Shown here: positions 30,707 to 38,656 of the stretch, piece by piece
How the letters are laid out: each line of letters opens with the position of its first letter
Position numbering within the stretch: position 1 is the stretch's first letter
Assembly: GCF_947493875.1 (NCBI RefSeq)
Contig: NZ_CANLSU010000014.1
Location: 1-39,952, forward strand
Source: an uncultured Marinococcus sp.
GTDB taxonomy: Bacteria > Bacillota > Bacilli > Bacillales > Marinococcaceae
DNA: 39,952 nt
Reading direction: 5' to 3'
Position numbers and translations under genes: made by a program
Notes under the pieces: generated by a model
Databases searched by the model: none
Told to the model about the DNA's origin: nothing
What the model saw: the letters and a program-made list of their open reading frames with translations, nothing else

Positions 30707-32137
30707 TTATTGATATTTGATGGCGCATGTTTTGGTTTCTGAATAAAATTGAAGCGCCGCTTGACCTTGTTCTCGTGTATGCGAACTTGAATCTTTCATA
30801 CCACCAAATGGGGCTTGATATTCGACCCCTGCGGTCTCTAGATTTACGCGAACCATTCCGGCCTCTAGCCGATCTAAGAAAGAAAAGGATTGATTCAGAT
30901 TTTGCGTAAAGATAGAGGCGCTTAGACCGTAATCAGTGTTATTGCAAACATCGATAGCTTCATTGATATCTTTAGCTTTACGAAGCACAATCAATGGACC
31001 AAATACTTCTTCATTCCAGGCTGGATGGGTTTCATCTAAGCCTTCGACAATCGTAGGGCGAACATAATATCCGTTAGCATCAGGAATGTCTCCTTGGGAG
31101 ACGACCGTTCCGTCTTCCGTGCTTTGGGCTATATAACGACTGACTTTATCGTATTGAGCCTTTGAAACTACAGGCCCAAGATAACAATGTTCTTGATCTG
31201 CTGGCGTAACCTGGACGTCTTTCATCGCTGTCGCCAGCTCTTGTTTAAATGATTCATAAGCAGCATCTTCAACAATCACCAGACTTGTAGCTGTGCATTT
31301 TTGTCCCGCCGAGCGAAATGCTCCACTCAATACAGCATGAGCTGCTTGGGAAAGATCAGCATCAGCCATGACAATTGCTGGGTTCTTCCCTCCCATTTCT
31401 GTTTGAAATTTAATATTGCGCTGAGCGCATGTTTGCCCGATGGCTTTACCAACCTTTGTAGATCCTGTAAAACTAACAGCGTTGATGTTCGCCTGTTCTA
31501 CTATATAATTTCCTATTTCTCTACCTCTTCCTAAAACGAGATTGATCAATCCTGATGGAAAACCAGCTTCATTTAAGATTTCTGTCATTTTACTTGCGGT
31601 TAAATAAGCGTTTTCCGCTGGCTTCCATACCACTGCATTTCCACAGACAAGAGCAGGAGCAATTTTCCAAACGGGGATAGCTACCGGGAAGTTCCAAGGA
31701 GTAATGATTGCTACTACACCAAGTGGTACCCTTTTAGCATACTGATGAACGCCTGGAGCACTAGCTGGTATCGTGTCTCCATCTGGACGTACGCCTTCTG
31801 CTGCATAATAACGAAAAAGCTGTATGGCTCGTTGAACTTCTCCTTTCATTTCTTTGATAGGTTTGCCCATTTCTTTAGTAGCGAGCGTAGCGAGTTCATC
31901 AGCATATTGATTTATGAGTTGTGCTGCCTTATACAACACAGCGCTTTTTTCAGCGCCGGTTTTCGATACCCATTCTTTTTGAGCTTGTTTGGCTGCCTCT
32001 GCCGCTTGATTTACGACTTTTTGATCGCTTAAAGTAACTTCCCCTACGAGTTCTTCAATATTGGATGGGTTTGTGATTTGAATAGTTTCCCCGTCTTTTT
32101 TAATTTGATCGTTTACGACGCTATGGCCTTGTAACAT
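30707..32137 (-). CDS. 2-oxoglutarate semialdehyde (2,5-dioxopentanoate) dehydrogenase
   Basis: This 476-residue aldehyde dehydrogenase has all catalytic residues: N149 in TPWNFPVA, E247 in TEMGGKNP and C281 in AGQKCTATS. It has GSTKVG for NAD(P) binding. Together with the DHDPS-family deaminase 15 bp upstream, it completes hydroxyproline catabolism by oxidising 2-oxoglutarate semialdehyde to 2-oxoglutarate. The clade cannot be fixed by eye; betaine-aldehyde or other aldehydes are possible but context argues against them. ATG 32137 has AAAGGCGG upstream. It is transcribed with the deaminase from the sigma-54 promoter at 33077. Confidence 0.9.
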   Translation of the reverse strand: MLQGHSVVNDQIKKDGETIQITNPSNIEELVGEVTLSDQKVVNQAAEAAKQAQKEWVSKTGAEKSAVLYKAAQLINQYADELATLATKEMGKPIKEMKGEVQRAIQLFRYYAAEGVRPDGDTIPASAPGVHQYAKRVPLGVVAIITPWNFPVAIPVWKIAPALVCGNAVVWKPAENAYLTASKMTEILNEAGFPSGLINLVLGRGREIGNYIVEQANINAVSFTGSTKVGKAIGQTCAQRNIKFQTEMGGKNPAIVMADADLSQAAHAVLSGAFRSAGQKCTATSLVIVEDAAYESFKQELATAMKDVQVTPADQEHCYLGPVVSKAQYDKVSRYIAQSTEDGTVVSQGDIPDANGYYVRPTIVEGLDETHPAWNEEVFGPLIVLRKAKDINEAIDVCNNTDYGLSASIFTQNLNQSFSFLDRLEAGMVRVNLETAGVEYQAPFGGMKDSSSHTREQGQAALQFYSETKTCAIKYQ

Positions 32138-32152
32138 GCTTAAACCGCCTTT

Positions 32153-33034
32153 CTAATTTAATATAAAACTTTTAGCTGTTTCGAAATCTTTTTTAATATC
32201 TTGATAATACGTTTCATTTAAGGACAAACGTGGAGGACGAGTAGGGCCACATGGGCGTCCCGCGAGCTCCATCATGTACTTAATTGATTGTACTAATTGA
32301 GGGTTCGCATCGTAATGAAATAATGGTAAAAGTTTTTGATATAGTTCAGTGCCTTTTTCGATTTCCTTCTCCTTCCCATAATTGAATAATTGTTTTCCTT
32401 CTTTAGGAAGAGCGTTTGGTACGCCCGAAATCCACCCTGTGGCCCCCATTAATGCTCCTTCAAATGCTAAATCATCGACGCCAATCATGACTTCTAAATT
32501 AGTCAATCTTAGAATATCTTGAACACGTCGTATATCTCCGGAAAATTCTTTCACGCCCAGGACATTATCGAACTGAGATATTTCTTGTAACAATTCTGGG
32601 GTTAAGTCCGTAGGATAATCGTGTGGGTTATTATAAGCTACGATTGGCAGGCCGACTCCTGACAGTGCCTCATAATGAGCCAGAATTTCGTTTTTTAATG
32701 GATTATAGTTTATTGGAGGAAGAGCCATTAAACTCGTGGCCCCATTTTCTTTGGCATGTTCTGCCCAGAACACAGCTTGTTTTGTAGAAGGAGCTCCAGT
32801 ACCTACCATCACTGGTACTCTATCTTTTGAAATTGCTAATACGGTCTCGACTACTTTTTGCCTTTCTTCCACCGTAAGAGTAGCGTACTCTCCCAGTGAT
32901 CCTCCCGGGATAAGTCCATCAATTCCGTTTTCTATTAACCAATCGCAATGGTTTTGAAGTTCCTTGTAGTCTACCTCATGGTTATCTTTAAATGGTGTAA
33001 CTAATGCAACATGCACGCCTTGAAAAATCGACAT
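32153..33034 (-). CDS. 1-pyrroline-4-hydroxy-2-carboxylate deaminase (DHDPS/NAL family)
   Basis: This 293-residue class I aldolase-fold protein has Schiff-base lysine K162 in GVKEFSGD and Tyr134 in IVAYNNPHD. The GGSLGEYATL loop (44-53) replaces the GTTGE of true dihydrodipicolinate synthase. It closes with RPCGPTRPPRLSL. Such divergence, and the neighbouring aldehyde dehydrogenase, point to the deaminase that turns 1-pyrroline-4-hydroxy-2-carboxylate into 2-oxoglutarate semialdehyde with loss of ammonium. A sugar-acid dehydratase is the alternative. AGGGGAAATAAC precedes ATG 33034. It is first in its operon. Confidence 0.88.
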   Translation of the reverse strand: MSIFQGVHVALVTPFKDNHEVDYKELQNHCDWLIENGIDGLIPGGSLGEYATLTVEERQKVVETVLAISKDRVPVMVGTGAPSTKQAVFWAEHAKENGATSLMALPPINYNPLKNEILAHYEALSGVGLPIVAYNNPHDYPTDLTPELLQEISQFDNVLGVKEFSGDIRRVQDILRLTNLEVMIGVDDLAFEGALMGATGWISGVPNALPKEGKQLFNYGKEKEIEKGTELYQKLLPLFHYDANPQLVQSIKYMMELAGRPCGPTRPPRLSLNETYYQDIKKDFETAKSFILN

Positions 33035-33076
33035 GTTATTTCCCCTCCTTAAATGTATAAGTACAATCTATGTATA

Positions 33077-33092
33077 TGCAAAAATGATGCCA
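33077..33092 (-). promoter_or_regulatory. Sigma-54 promoter for the deaminase/aldehyde dehydrogenase operon
   Basis: On the minus strand TGGCATCATTTTTGCA has exact GG-GC spacing. The -24 region is embedded in one arm of the hairpin that terminates the upstream activator gene. The start would be near 33066, about 30 bp before ATG 33034. Confidence 0.8.
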
Positions 33093-33111
33093 AGTTTGTA
33101 CTTGGCATCAA
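33084..33111 (-). terminator. Terminator of the activator gene, overlapping a promoter
   Basis: On the minus strand TGATGCCAAG, loop TACAAA, CTTGGCATCA forms a 10-bp stem followed by TTTTT. The activator's TGA stop (33108-33110) is the first codon of the stem. The right arm is also the -24 element of the next operon. Confidence 0.85.
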
Positions 33112-34841
33112 AAAAGGTTTGAAAGTTGGTGCTTATTTATTTTGTTGTACATGGTTGCTCTTGAAATGTTCAAATCAGTAGCTGCTTTATTAATTGCCCC
33201 AGCATGTTTTTCAAGGCATAGTCGGACAATGTATTTTTCAAACTCCGCCATTTGCTGGTTCAAACTTTTTTGGTCATCGATTTTAAATTCTGAAGTTGAT
33301 AATAAAGAATGTTCTATTTCAGTTGTTTCTAGTTTTAAATATTGTATTTCTTTTGGAAGATCGTGAGTAGTTATAGTTTCATTGTCTAAAAATATAATTA
33401 CGTTTTCAATAACATTCTTTAATTCTCTAATATTCCCAGGCCAAGTATATTCAAGCAATCGTTTCATAGCACTTGGTTCAATATGATGGAGGATACGATT
33501 ATACTTTTTTGTAAATTCATAAATGAAATTGTGAGTCAAATCTAAGATATCTTTTTTTCTTTCTCTAAGAGGCGCGATATCTAAGGTCACAGTGTTTAAT
33601 CGGTAATATAAGTCTTCGCGAAAACGATTTTCGTTAACTTCTTCTTTTAGGTCTTTATTTGTCGCAGCAATAATCCGGCAATCAACCTGCTTCTCCTTAG
33701 TGCCTCCAACTGCATAATATGATTTTTCTTGAAGTACTCTTAATAATTTAACTTGCATTTCTAAAGGCATTTCTCCTATTTCATCTAAAAACAAGGTACC
33801 TCCTCGAGCCAAATCGATTTTTCCTTCTTTGCCTTTATTCAAAGCTCCAGAAAAAGCGCCTTTTTCATAACCGAAAAGTTCACTTTCAAATAAGCTAGAA
33901 GCTATGGCTCCGCAATTTAATGCAATAAAAGGAGCTCCATTCTTTTCTCTTACATAATGAAGAGATTTCGCAAATAATTCCTTTCCTACGCCGGTTTCTC
34001 CGCGTATAAGTACTGTAGCAGGTACATTTTCCATTTTTCTTATTTTTTCTTTAGTTGCTTCGATCTTTTCACTATGACCTTCTATCATAGAGAAAGGGTT
34101 CGTGCTACTTTGAATCTTTTCTTCTAAGTCATTTATCGTTTTGTTAGCTTTCGATAATTGTTTATTCAATCTTACGTAATTTGTAATATCTGTTTCAGCT
34201 GCGATTGCCCCTACTATTTTCCCTTCAACAGTAATTGGATTAGTGTTGATTAATACCACTAAATCTTCTCGAGGTTGATGCTGATGTCTATAATAACTTT
34301 TTCCATATTGGAAAGATTCATATAATTTTAACATTGAGGTATCAAAAAATTCGGTCATTTTCTCGCCTAGTATATCTTTTTGTTTAATGGAAAAGATCTC
34401 TTCTGCCCCTGAAGTCCATACAAAAGTATTTTCTTTTTCATCAATCATGGATACAGAGCTGTCTATGGTTTCTATCATAGTTTCGAAGCACGATTCTATA
34501 AAGGTATATCTAGAATATATTTTGGAGGAAATATTGCTCGTACTTATAATCCCCTCGGGTTTATGATGCTCATTGAGCAATACAACAAAGTCTTCCGTAT
34601 CCAGCAAAGCTGCGATAGATGCGTTAATCTGGAGAGTCGGAACTTTTTTTGAGAAGGCCTGAATAATTTTCTTCGTGATTTGTAACTCTGAATTGTTCAT
34701 ATAAACGCAATAAAATTCATTGTTTTCTTCATAAAAATAAGTGCCCTTGCTTGGTTTCTCTGCTAATACAGCGTTTAAAGAGGAGAAAATTTGATAACTG
34801 TGGTCTATAAATTCATGTAAGCTAAAGCTAAAATTCTTCAC
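33108..34841 (-). CDS. Sigma-54-dependent transcriptional activator with PAS domain (hydroxyproline-responsive, predicted)
   Basis: This 577-residue bacterial enhancer-binding protein has an N-terminal region of about 115 residues without a known family, then a PAS domain (about 120-225, SVSMIDEKENTFVWTSGAEEIF in part). The AAA+ domain (about 250-485) carries Walker A GETGVGKE (281-288), GAFSGA (328-333, the sigma-54 contact loop, usually GAFTGA) and Walker B GGTLFLDEIGEM. A Fis-type helix-turn-helix ends it (NKAATDLNISRATMYNKI). It remodels sigma-54 RNA polymerase using ATP. The start is GTG 34841 behind AAAGGAG. It sits between the operons that carry sigma-54 promoters. The sensed ligand is unknown; a hydroxyproline-pathway intermediate is the obvious guess. 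Confidence 0.92.
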   Translation of the reverse strand: MKNFSFSLHEFIDHSYQIFSSLNAVLAEKPSKGTYFYEENNEFYCVYMNNSELQITKKIIQAFSKKVPTLQINASIAALLDTEDFVVLLNEHHKPEGIISTSNISSKIYSRYTFIESCFETMIETIDSSVSMIDEKENTFVWTSGAEEIFSIKQKDILGEKMTEFFDTSMLKLYESFQYGKSYYRHQHQPREDLVVLINTNPITVEGKIVGAIAAETDITNYVRLNKQLSKANKTINDLEEKIQSSTNPFSMIEGHSEKIEATKEKIRKMENVPATVLIRGETGVGKELFAKSLHYVREKNGAPFIALNCGAIASSLFESELFGYEKGAFSGALNKGKEGKIDLARGGTLFLDEIGEMPLEMQVKLLRVLQEKSYYAVGGTKEKQVDCRIIAATNKDLKEEVNENRFREDLYYRLNTVTLDIAPLRERKKDILDLTHNFIYEFTKKYNRILHHIEPSAMKRLLEYTWPGNIRELKNVIENVIIFLDNETITTHDLPKEIQYLKLETTEIEHSLLSTSEFKIDDQKSLNQQMAEFEKYIVRLCLEKHAGAINKAATDLNISRATMYNKINKHQLSNLF

Positions 34842-34876
34842 TCGTATTCTCCTTTCTAATTGTTTAGATAATTTTA

Positions 34877-34905
34877 ATTATTTTCTAACATAATAGACAT
34901 GTCAA
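34877..34905 (-). promoter_or_regulatory. Sigma-A promoter of the activator gene
   Basis: On the minus strand -35 TTGACA (34900-34905), 17-bp spacer, -10 AATAAT (34877-34882). The activator is therefore made from an ordinary promoter while its targets use sigma-54. GACATGTC at 34896-34903 is a palindrome that overlaps the -35 and could be an autoregulatory site. Confidence 0.6.
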
Positions 34906-34934
34906 GTGCGTTTATATTCGAAATAATAAAAAGA

Positions 34935-34948
34935 TTCATTTAAATGAA
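34935..34948. repeat. 14-bp perfect palindrome upstream of the carrier promoter
   Basis: TTCATTTAAATGAA lies 23 bp upstream of the -24 element. It could be part of an activator site, but it is close for an enhancer. No matching copy was found near the other sigma-54 promoters. Confidence 0.4.
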
Positions 34949-34971
34949 AGCGCTATTTTTTCATTTTGCAA

Positions 34972-34988
34972 TTGGCATGTAATTTGCA
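34972..34988 (+). promoter_or_regulatory. Sigma-54 promoter of the NhaC-type carrier
   Basis: TTGGCATGTAATTTGCA matches TGGCAC-N5-TTGCA with exact spacing. It lies 42 bp before ATG 35030 and is divergent from the activator. Confidence 0.8.
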
Positions 34989-35029
34989 AGTAATAAAGCA
35001 AGCAAGATAAATTTATTAGGAGGGTAACT

Positions 35030-36478
35030 ATGAGGAAGGAAATAAAAGATCCGTCGGTAAAACAAGTTTTACTTGTAATGGTACTATTTATATTAATCAT
35101 GTTTAGTTTCATGAATTGGTTTGGATTACCTATACAGTTAGCTCTTTTAACTTCTTGGTTCATGTTAATGGCTCTAGGGTTGTGGCTTGGAAGATCATAT
35201 TCATTCATGCAAAGTGGACTGCTTAAAGGAATATCAGATGGAATGGAAGCAGTTTTAATTCTTATTTCAGTTGGGGCATTAATCGGGAGTTGGATTGCAA
35301 GTGGTATTGTGCCAAGCATTATCTACTATGGTCTTTCTGTTATGAACCCTTCGATTTTTTTACTTGCAGCAATGATTATCTGTGCTGTGACTTCTTTAGC
35401 TACTGGCACATCATTTGGCACGATAGGAACAGCAGGGATTGCTATGATTGGTATTGGTCAAGGATTTGATATTCCTCTTCCGCTTGTTGCAGGGGCAGCT
35501 ATATCTGGCGCTTATGTCGGGGATAAACTTTCACCTTTATCTGATACTACGGTGATGACTGCTTCTTTAACCAAAGTAAACATTATTACTCATATCAAAT
35601 CAATGTTGTATGTGAGTGTACCAGCGTTTATTATTTCAGGGCTCCTCTTCCTTTTAACCGGTTTATTCTATGTAACTAACTCTGCTGACTTAACTCAAGC
35701 TACTCAAACTATGAATGCGTTGAACGATCAATTCCAAATTAGTTGGTACATGTTAATTCCTCCTGTAATCATTATTAGCTTACTTGCCTTAAAGCAACCA
35801 GCAATACCAACAATCATTTTTGGCTCACTATTAGGCGTTTTGTGGGGATATTGGTTCCAAAACATGGCATTTTTAGATTCAATTAATACTGTTTATGAAG
35901 GATATAGTACAAATTCTGGGGTACCTTTTATTGATAACCTACTAAATAGCGGTGGTATTGTATCAATGCTGGAAGTGATTTTATTAATCCTACTTGCACT
36001 TGGTTTAGGGGGACTGATGGAATCCATTGGAGTATTAAGGACCATCGGAAACACACTAGCGAAATGGGCAACAAATTCCGGGAAATTAACCACATCTACT
36101 ATGCTATCCGCTTTTTTTGGCAATTTCTTCGGAGGCGCAGCTTACGTTTCTGTTATCACAGGTAGTAAAATAACAGAAAAAAACTATGAAAAGTTAGGTA
36201 TTGAGAAGCGTGTTTTATCAAGAAATACTGAGGCTGGAGGTACTATTACGACTCCGATGGTTCCCTGGTCTGATGGTGGTGTATTTATGGCGGCTACATT
36301 AGGAGTAGCTACTTTAGCATATTTACCATTCTTATGGTATCACTTTCTAGTAATCATAATTAGTTTAGTATATGGCTTCACAGGCAAATTTATATGGTAT
36401 ACAGATGCTACCTCACCAGAAATAGAACAACCATCTGAGAAATCCTCTATTTCTGCTTCTGGGAAAAAGAAAGCTTAA
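35030..36478 (+). CDS. NhaC-family secondary carrier, predicted hydroxyproline importer
   Basis: This 482-residue membrane protein has about eleven helices. Family marks of the NhaC/ion:H+ or substrate:Na+ antiporter group include ATGTSFGTIGTAGIAMIGIG, cited by TSFGTIGTAG, and GAYVGDKLSPLSDTTVMTA, typical of MleN- and NhaC-like carriers. It also has TEAGGTITTPMVPWSDGG near the C-terminus. The sigma-54 promoter shared with the catabolic operons and its divergence from the activator suggest it imports hydroxyproline or a related amino acid in exchange for an ion. True Na+/H+ antiport is the alternative. GGAGGG precedes ATG 35030. Confidence 0.87.
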   Translation: MRKEIKDPSVKQVLLVMVLFILIMFSFMNWFGLPIQLALLTSWFMLMALGLWLGRSYSFMQSGLLKGISDGMEAVLILISVGALIGSWIASGIVPSIIYYGLSVMNPSIFLLAAMIICAVTSLATGTSFGTIGTAGIAMIGIGQGFDIPLPLVAGAAISGAYVGDKLSPLSDTTVMTASLTKVNIITHIKSMLYVSVPAFIISGLLFLLTGLFYVTNSADLTQATQTMNALNDQFQISWYMLIPPVIIISLLALKQPAIPTIIFGSLLGVLWGYWFQNMAFLDSINTVYEGYSTNSGVPFIDNLLNSGGIVSMLEVILLILLALGLGGLMESIGVLRTIGNTLAKWATNSGKLTTSTMLSAFFGNFFGGAAYVSVITGSKITEKNYEKLGIEKRVLSRNTEAGGTITTPMVPWSDGGVFMAATLGVATLAYLPFLWYHFLVIIISLVYGFTGKFIWYTDATSPEIEQPSEKSSISASGKKKA

Positions 36479-36493
36479 AAACAATAAAGTAAC

Positions 36494-36529
36494 ACGGACT
36501 GAGAATTAATTTCTTTAGTCCGTTTTTTC
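36494..36529 (+). terminator. Terminator after the carrier gene
   Basis: ACGGACT (36494-36500) and AGTCCGT (36517-36523), with inner GAA/TTC pairs, are followed by TTTTTTC. Confidence 0.85.
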
Positions 36530-36704
36530 TTTTTATTAATAGAATTCAGTGATTTTAGCTTCTGCTAACTAAAAGTAATGACATTTTTCAAAAATATACT
36601 TCTCCTATAAAAATTTCTTCCCTACTGGTACCTAGACTTTTTCCAAACCCAACGCTAACTAGAAAACATAATTTAACGACGTGGTTAACTTAGAGAACGT
36701 AATT

Positions 36705-36735
36705 TTGTTAACCATTTTAATTATTTGGTTTACAA
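36705..36735 (+). promoter_or_regulatory. BirA (biotin repressor) operator
   Basis: TTGTTAACC (36705-36713) and GGTTTACAA (36727-36735) are inverted with one mismatch. Counting the core TTGTTAAC/GTTTACAA, the spacer is 15 bp, as in Gram-positive BirA sites. It lies 88 bp before bioY, and the right half-site contains a possible -10 TACAAT. This predicts repression of bioY-bioB when biotin is plentiful. Confidence 0.8.
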
Positions 36736-36822
36736 TATGATTTTGTCCCTATATACTAATGGGCAAATGATTTTATTGTGAAAGAAACATCCTTGTTAAC
36801 GTACTACAAAAGGAGGGAGTTC

Positions 36823-37419
36823 ATGATTCAGTCACGACTACACGGCTTTGTCTTAGCCGCCTTGTTTGCGGCTTTAATGATGATTGGAGCAAATATCACG
36901 TCCATCGCTCCGATTTTTGTGATTGGCGGGGTGCCGATTACGCTTCAAACAGCGGTATGTATTTTAGCCGGCCTGCTGCTCGGCAAAAAATATGCTCCGA
37001 TTGCTATGGTTTTGTACCTGCTGATCGGCCTCGCCGGGATGCCGGTATTTGCCCGTTGGTCGGGAGGACTTGATGCGGTCATTTCACCGACATTTGGCTT
37101 TTTACTTTCTTATATTCTTGTAGCTTACGTAGTTGGTGTTTTATCCGAACAAAAACGTTCACTCACGGCCTTTAGTGCAGCCGCACTTATAGGCACAGCG
37201 CTGAATTACCTCGTTGGGACGAATTGGATGTATATGGCCTACGAATGGTGGTTTGCCGCTCCGGGCGGATTTTCGTACACCACGGCCTGGCTGTGGATGC
37301 TTGCACCGATGCCGAAGGATATTCTATTAGCTGTGGGAGCAGCCTGGCTGGCGCGCCGCCTTCTGCGTATTTTACGAAAAACAGAACGAGGAACAAACTC
37401 ATCAAAAGGAGCTGCATAA
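36823..37419 (+). CDS. bioY: Biotin transporter substrate-specificity protein BioY
   Basis: This 198-residue membrane protein has about six helices. FVIGGVPITLQTAVCILAGLLLGKKYAPIAM, cited by GGVPITLQT and LLLGKKYA, and the later VGTNWMYMA are BioY family marks. BioY is the S component of an ECF transporter and needs EcfAA'T, which are not here, or acts alone. ATG 36823 is chosen because AAAGGAGGGAG precedes it; the upstream GTG 36778 adds 15 residues without a binding site. Four bases separate it from bioB, so both are made together under the BirA box. Confidence 0.93.
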   Translation: MIQSRLHGFVLAALFAALMMIGANITSIAPIFVIGGVPITLQTAVCILAGLLLGKKYAPIAMVLYLLIGLAGMPVFARWSGGLDAVISPTFGFLLSYILVAYVVGVLSEQKRSLTAFSAAALIGTALNYLVGTNWMYMAYEWWFAAPGGFSYTTAWLWMLAPMPKDILLAVGAAWLARRLLRILRKTERGTNSSKGAA

Positions 37420-37422
37420 CCC

Positions 37423-38433
37423 ATGGGCACATTCTGGATTGAACGGGCCAGAGAAATACAACAAGGAAAACATTTAACAAGGGAGGAAGCAGCTGCCTTT
37501 CTAAAGGAACCTGGGGAACGGCTGCTTGAGCAGCTGGAAGCGGCCTATCTGCTCCGATCGCATTACTATCAGAACCAGGTAAAATTAAATATGATCATCA
37601 ATACAAAGTCCGGTCTCTGCTCGGAAAACTGTGGTTACTGTGCTCAGTCCATTGATTCCAAAGCGGTAATTTCCAAATACCGTATGATGCCTTCCAAAGA
37701 AATCGTCCAGGGAGCCCGGGAGGCGGAAAAGCGTGGAGCCGGGACCTACTGTATTGTGGCAAGCGGTCGCGGTCCCTCAGAAAAAGAGCTTCGGATCGTG
37801 GAAGAAGCAGTCGAAGAAATTAAAGCCACGAGCCAGTTAAAAGTATGCGCCTGCCTGGGAATTTTAAAGGAGGGTCAGGGCAAGCGGCTGAAAGCAGCTG
37901 GTGTAGACCGTTACAACCATAACGTCAACTCTTCGGAACGTTTTCACGAAAATATTGTTACCACTCATACATATGAAGACCGGACGGGAACAGTGAATGA
38001 GGCTATCCGGGCAGGCATCTCCCCCTGTTCGGGATTAATCGCCGGCATGGGGGAAAGCCACGAGGATATTATCGATGTATTGTATGCCTTAAAAGAGATC
38101 GGTGCTGATTCCGTGCCAGTGAATTTTCTTCATGCGATTGAGGGTACAGCTTTTGAACACCAGCCGGGCCTGCGGCCAGAGGAGTGCCTCCGCATTTTAG
38201 CGCTTGCCCGAATGATTCTTCCCTCAAAAGAAATCCGGGCAGCCGGCGGACGCGAAGAAAATTTAAAGAGCATGCAGCCGCTTGCTTTGTATGCGGTGAA
38301 TTCGATTTTTCTGGGCGATTATTTAACAACGCCGGGACAGGCGTGGAAAAAAGATCTTCAAATGATTGAGGACGCCGGGTTTAGAATCGAAGAAAACGCG
38401 TTTACCCAAAGTGCTGAGATGTACTCTTCATAA
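37423..38433 (+). CDS. bioB: Biotin synthase
   Basis: This 336-residue radical-SAM enzyme inserts sulfur into dethiobiotin. The radical-SAM cysteines C66, C70 and C73 (GLCSENCGYCAQS) bind the [4Fe-4S] cluster. Other marks include YNHNVNSSERFHENI, cited as YNHN, GMGES and RPEECLRILALAR. The [2Fe-2S] ligand set is expected elsewhere in the chain, consistent with its length. It is full length. No bioA, bioD, bioF or bioW is in the window, so it is paired only with the uptake protein. A terminator is not obvious after it. Confidence 0.95.
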   Translation: MGTFWIERAREIQQGKHLTREEAAAFLKEPGERLLEQLEAAYLLRSHYYQNQVKLNMIINTKSGLCSENCGYCAQSIDSKAVISKYRMMPSKEIVQGAREAEKRGAGTYCIVASGRGPSEKELRIVEEAVEEIKATSQLKVCACLGILKEGQGKRLKAAGVDRYNHNVNSSERFHENIVTTHTYEDRTGTVNEAIRAGISPCSGLIAGMGESHEDIIDVLYALKEIGADSVPVNFLHAIEGTAFEHQPGLRPEECLRILALARMILPSKEIRAAGGREENLKSMQPLALYAVNSIFLGDYLTTPGQAWKKDLQMIEDAGFRIEENAFTQSAEMYSS

Positions 38434-38656
38434 GCACATAGATAGTTTCCTGCTCCGTGGCCGCAAAAGAGCTTCTCCCTGTTCTTGCTGCCAGCTGAAA
38501 GTAAATAGCCAAAGCTTGCCTTGTTAAAAAACGCGAATACCAAGATCGAAGCCATTGTACCTTTTTAAACGGAAGAACGCTTTAACTATTTAAGGTTTAG
38601 CAAAAACTTTTAATGGGGAAAATATTTATATTATATTTTTATAAGGAGTCTTTCTA

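Larger units (their letters stand above)
36479..36822. other. Intergenic region before bioY
   Basis: It holds the carrier terminator (36494-36529), an AT-rich stretch with no gene, the BirA box at 36705-36735 and the ribosome binding site of bioY. TTAACGACGTGGTTAA at 36673-36688 is a further partial dyad. Confidence 0.5.

Noticed and set aside
30707-32137. Pyrroline-5-carboxylate or betaine-aldehyde dehydrogenase as the ALDH identity
   Set aside because: The gene is 15 bp downstream of the DHDPS-family deaminase and shares its sigma-54 promoter, so the semialdehyde of the same pathway is the better substrate guess.
38404-38560. Minus-strand reading frame containing WYSRFLTRQALAIYFQLAAR
   Set aside because: It looks protein-like but has no start or binding site, overlaps the end of bioB and matches nothing I recognise. 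At most it is a remnant.
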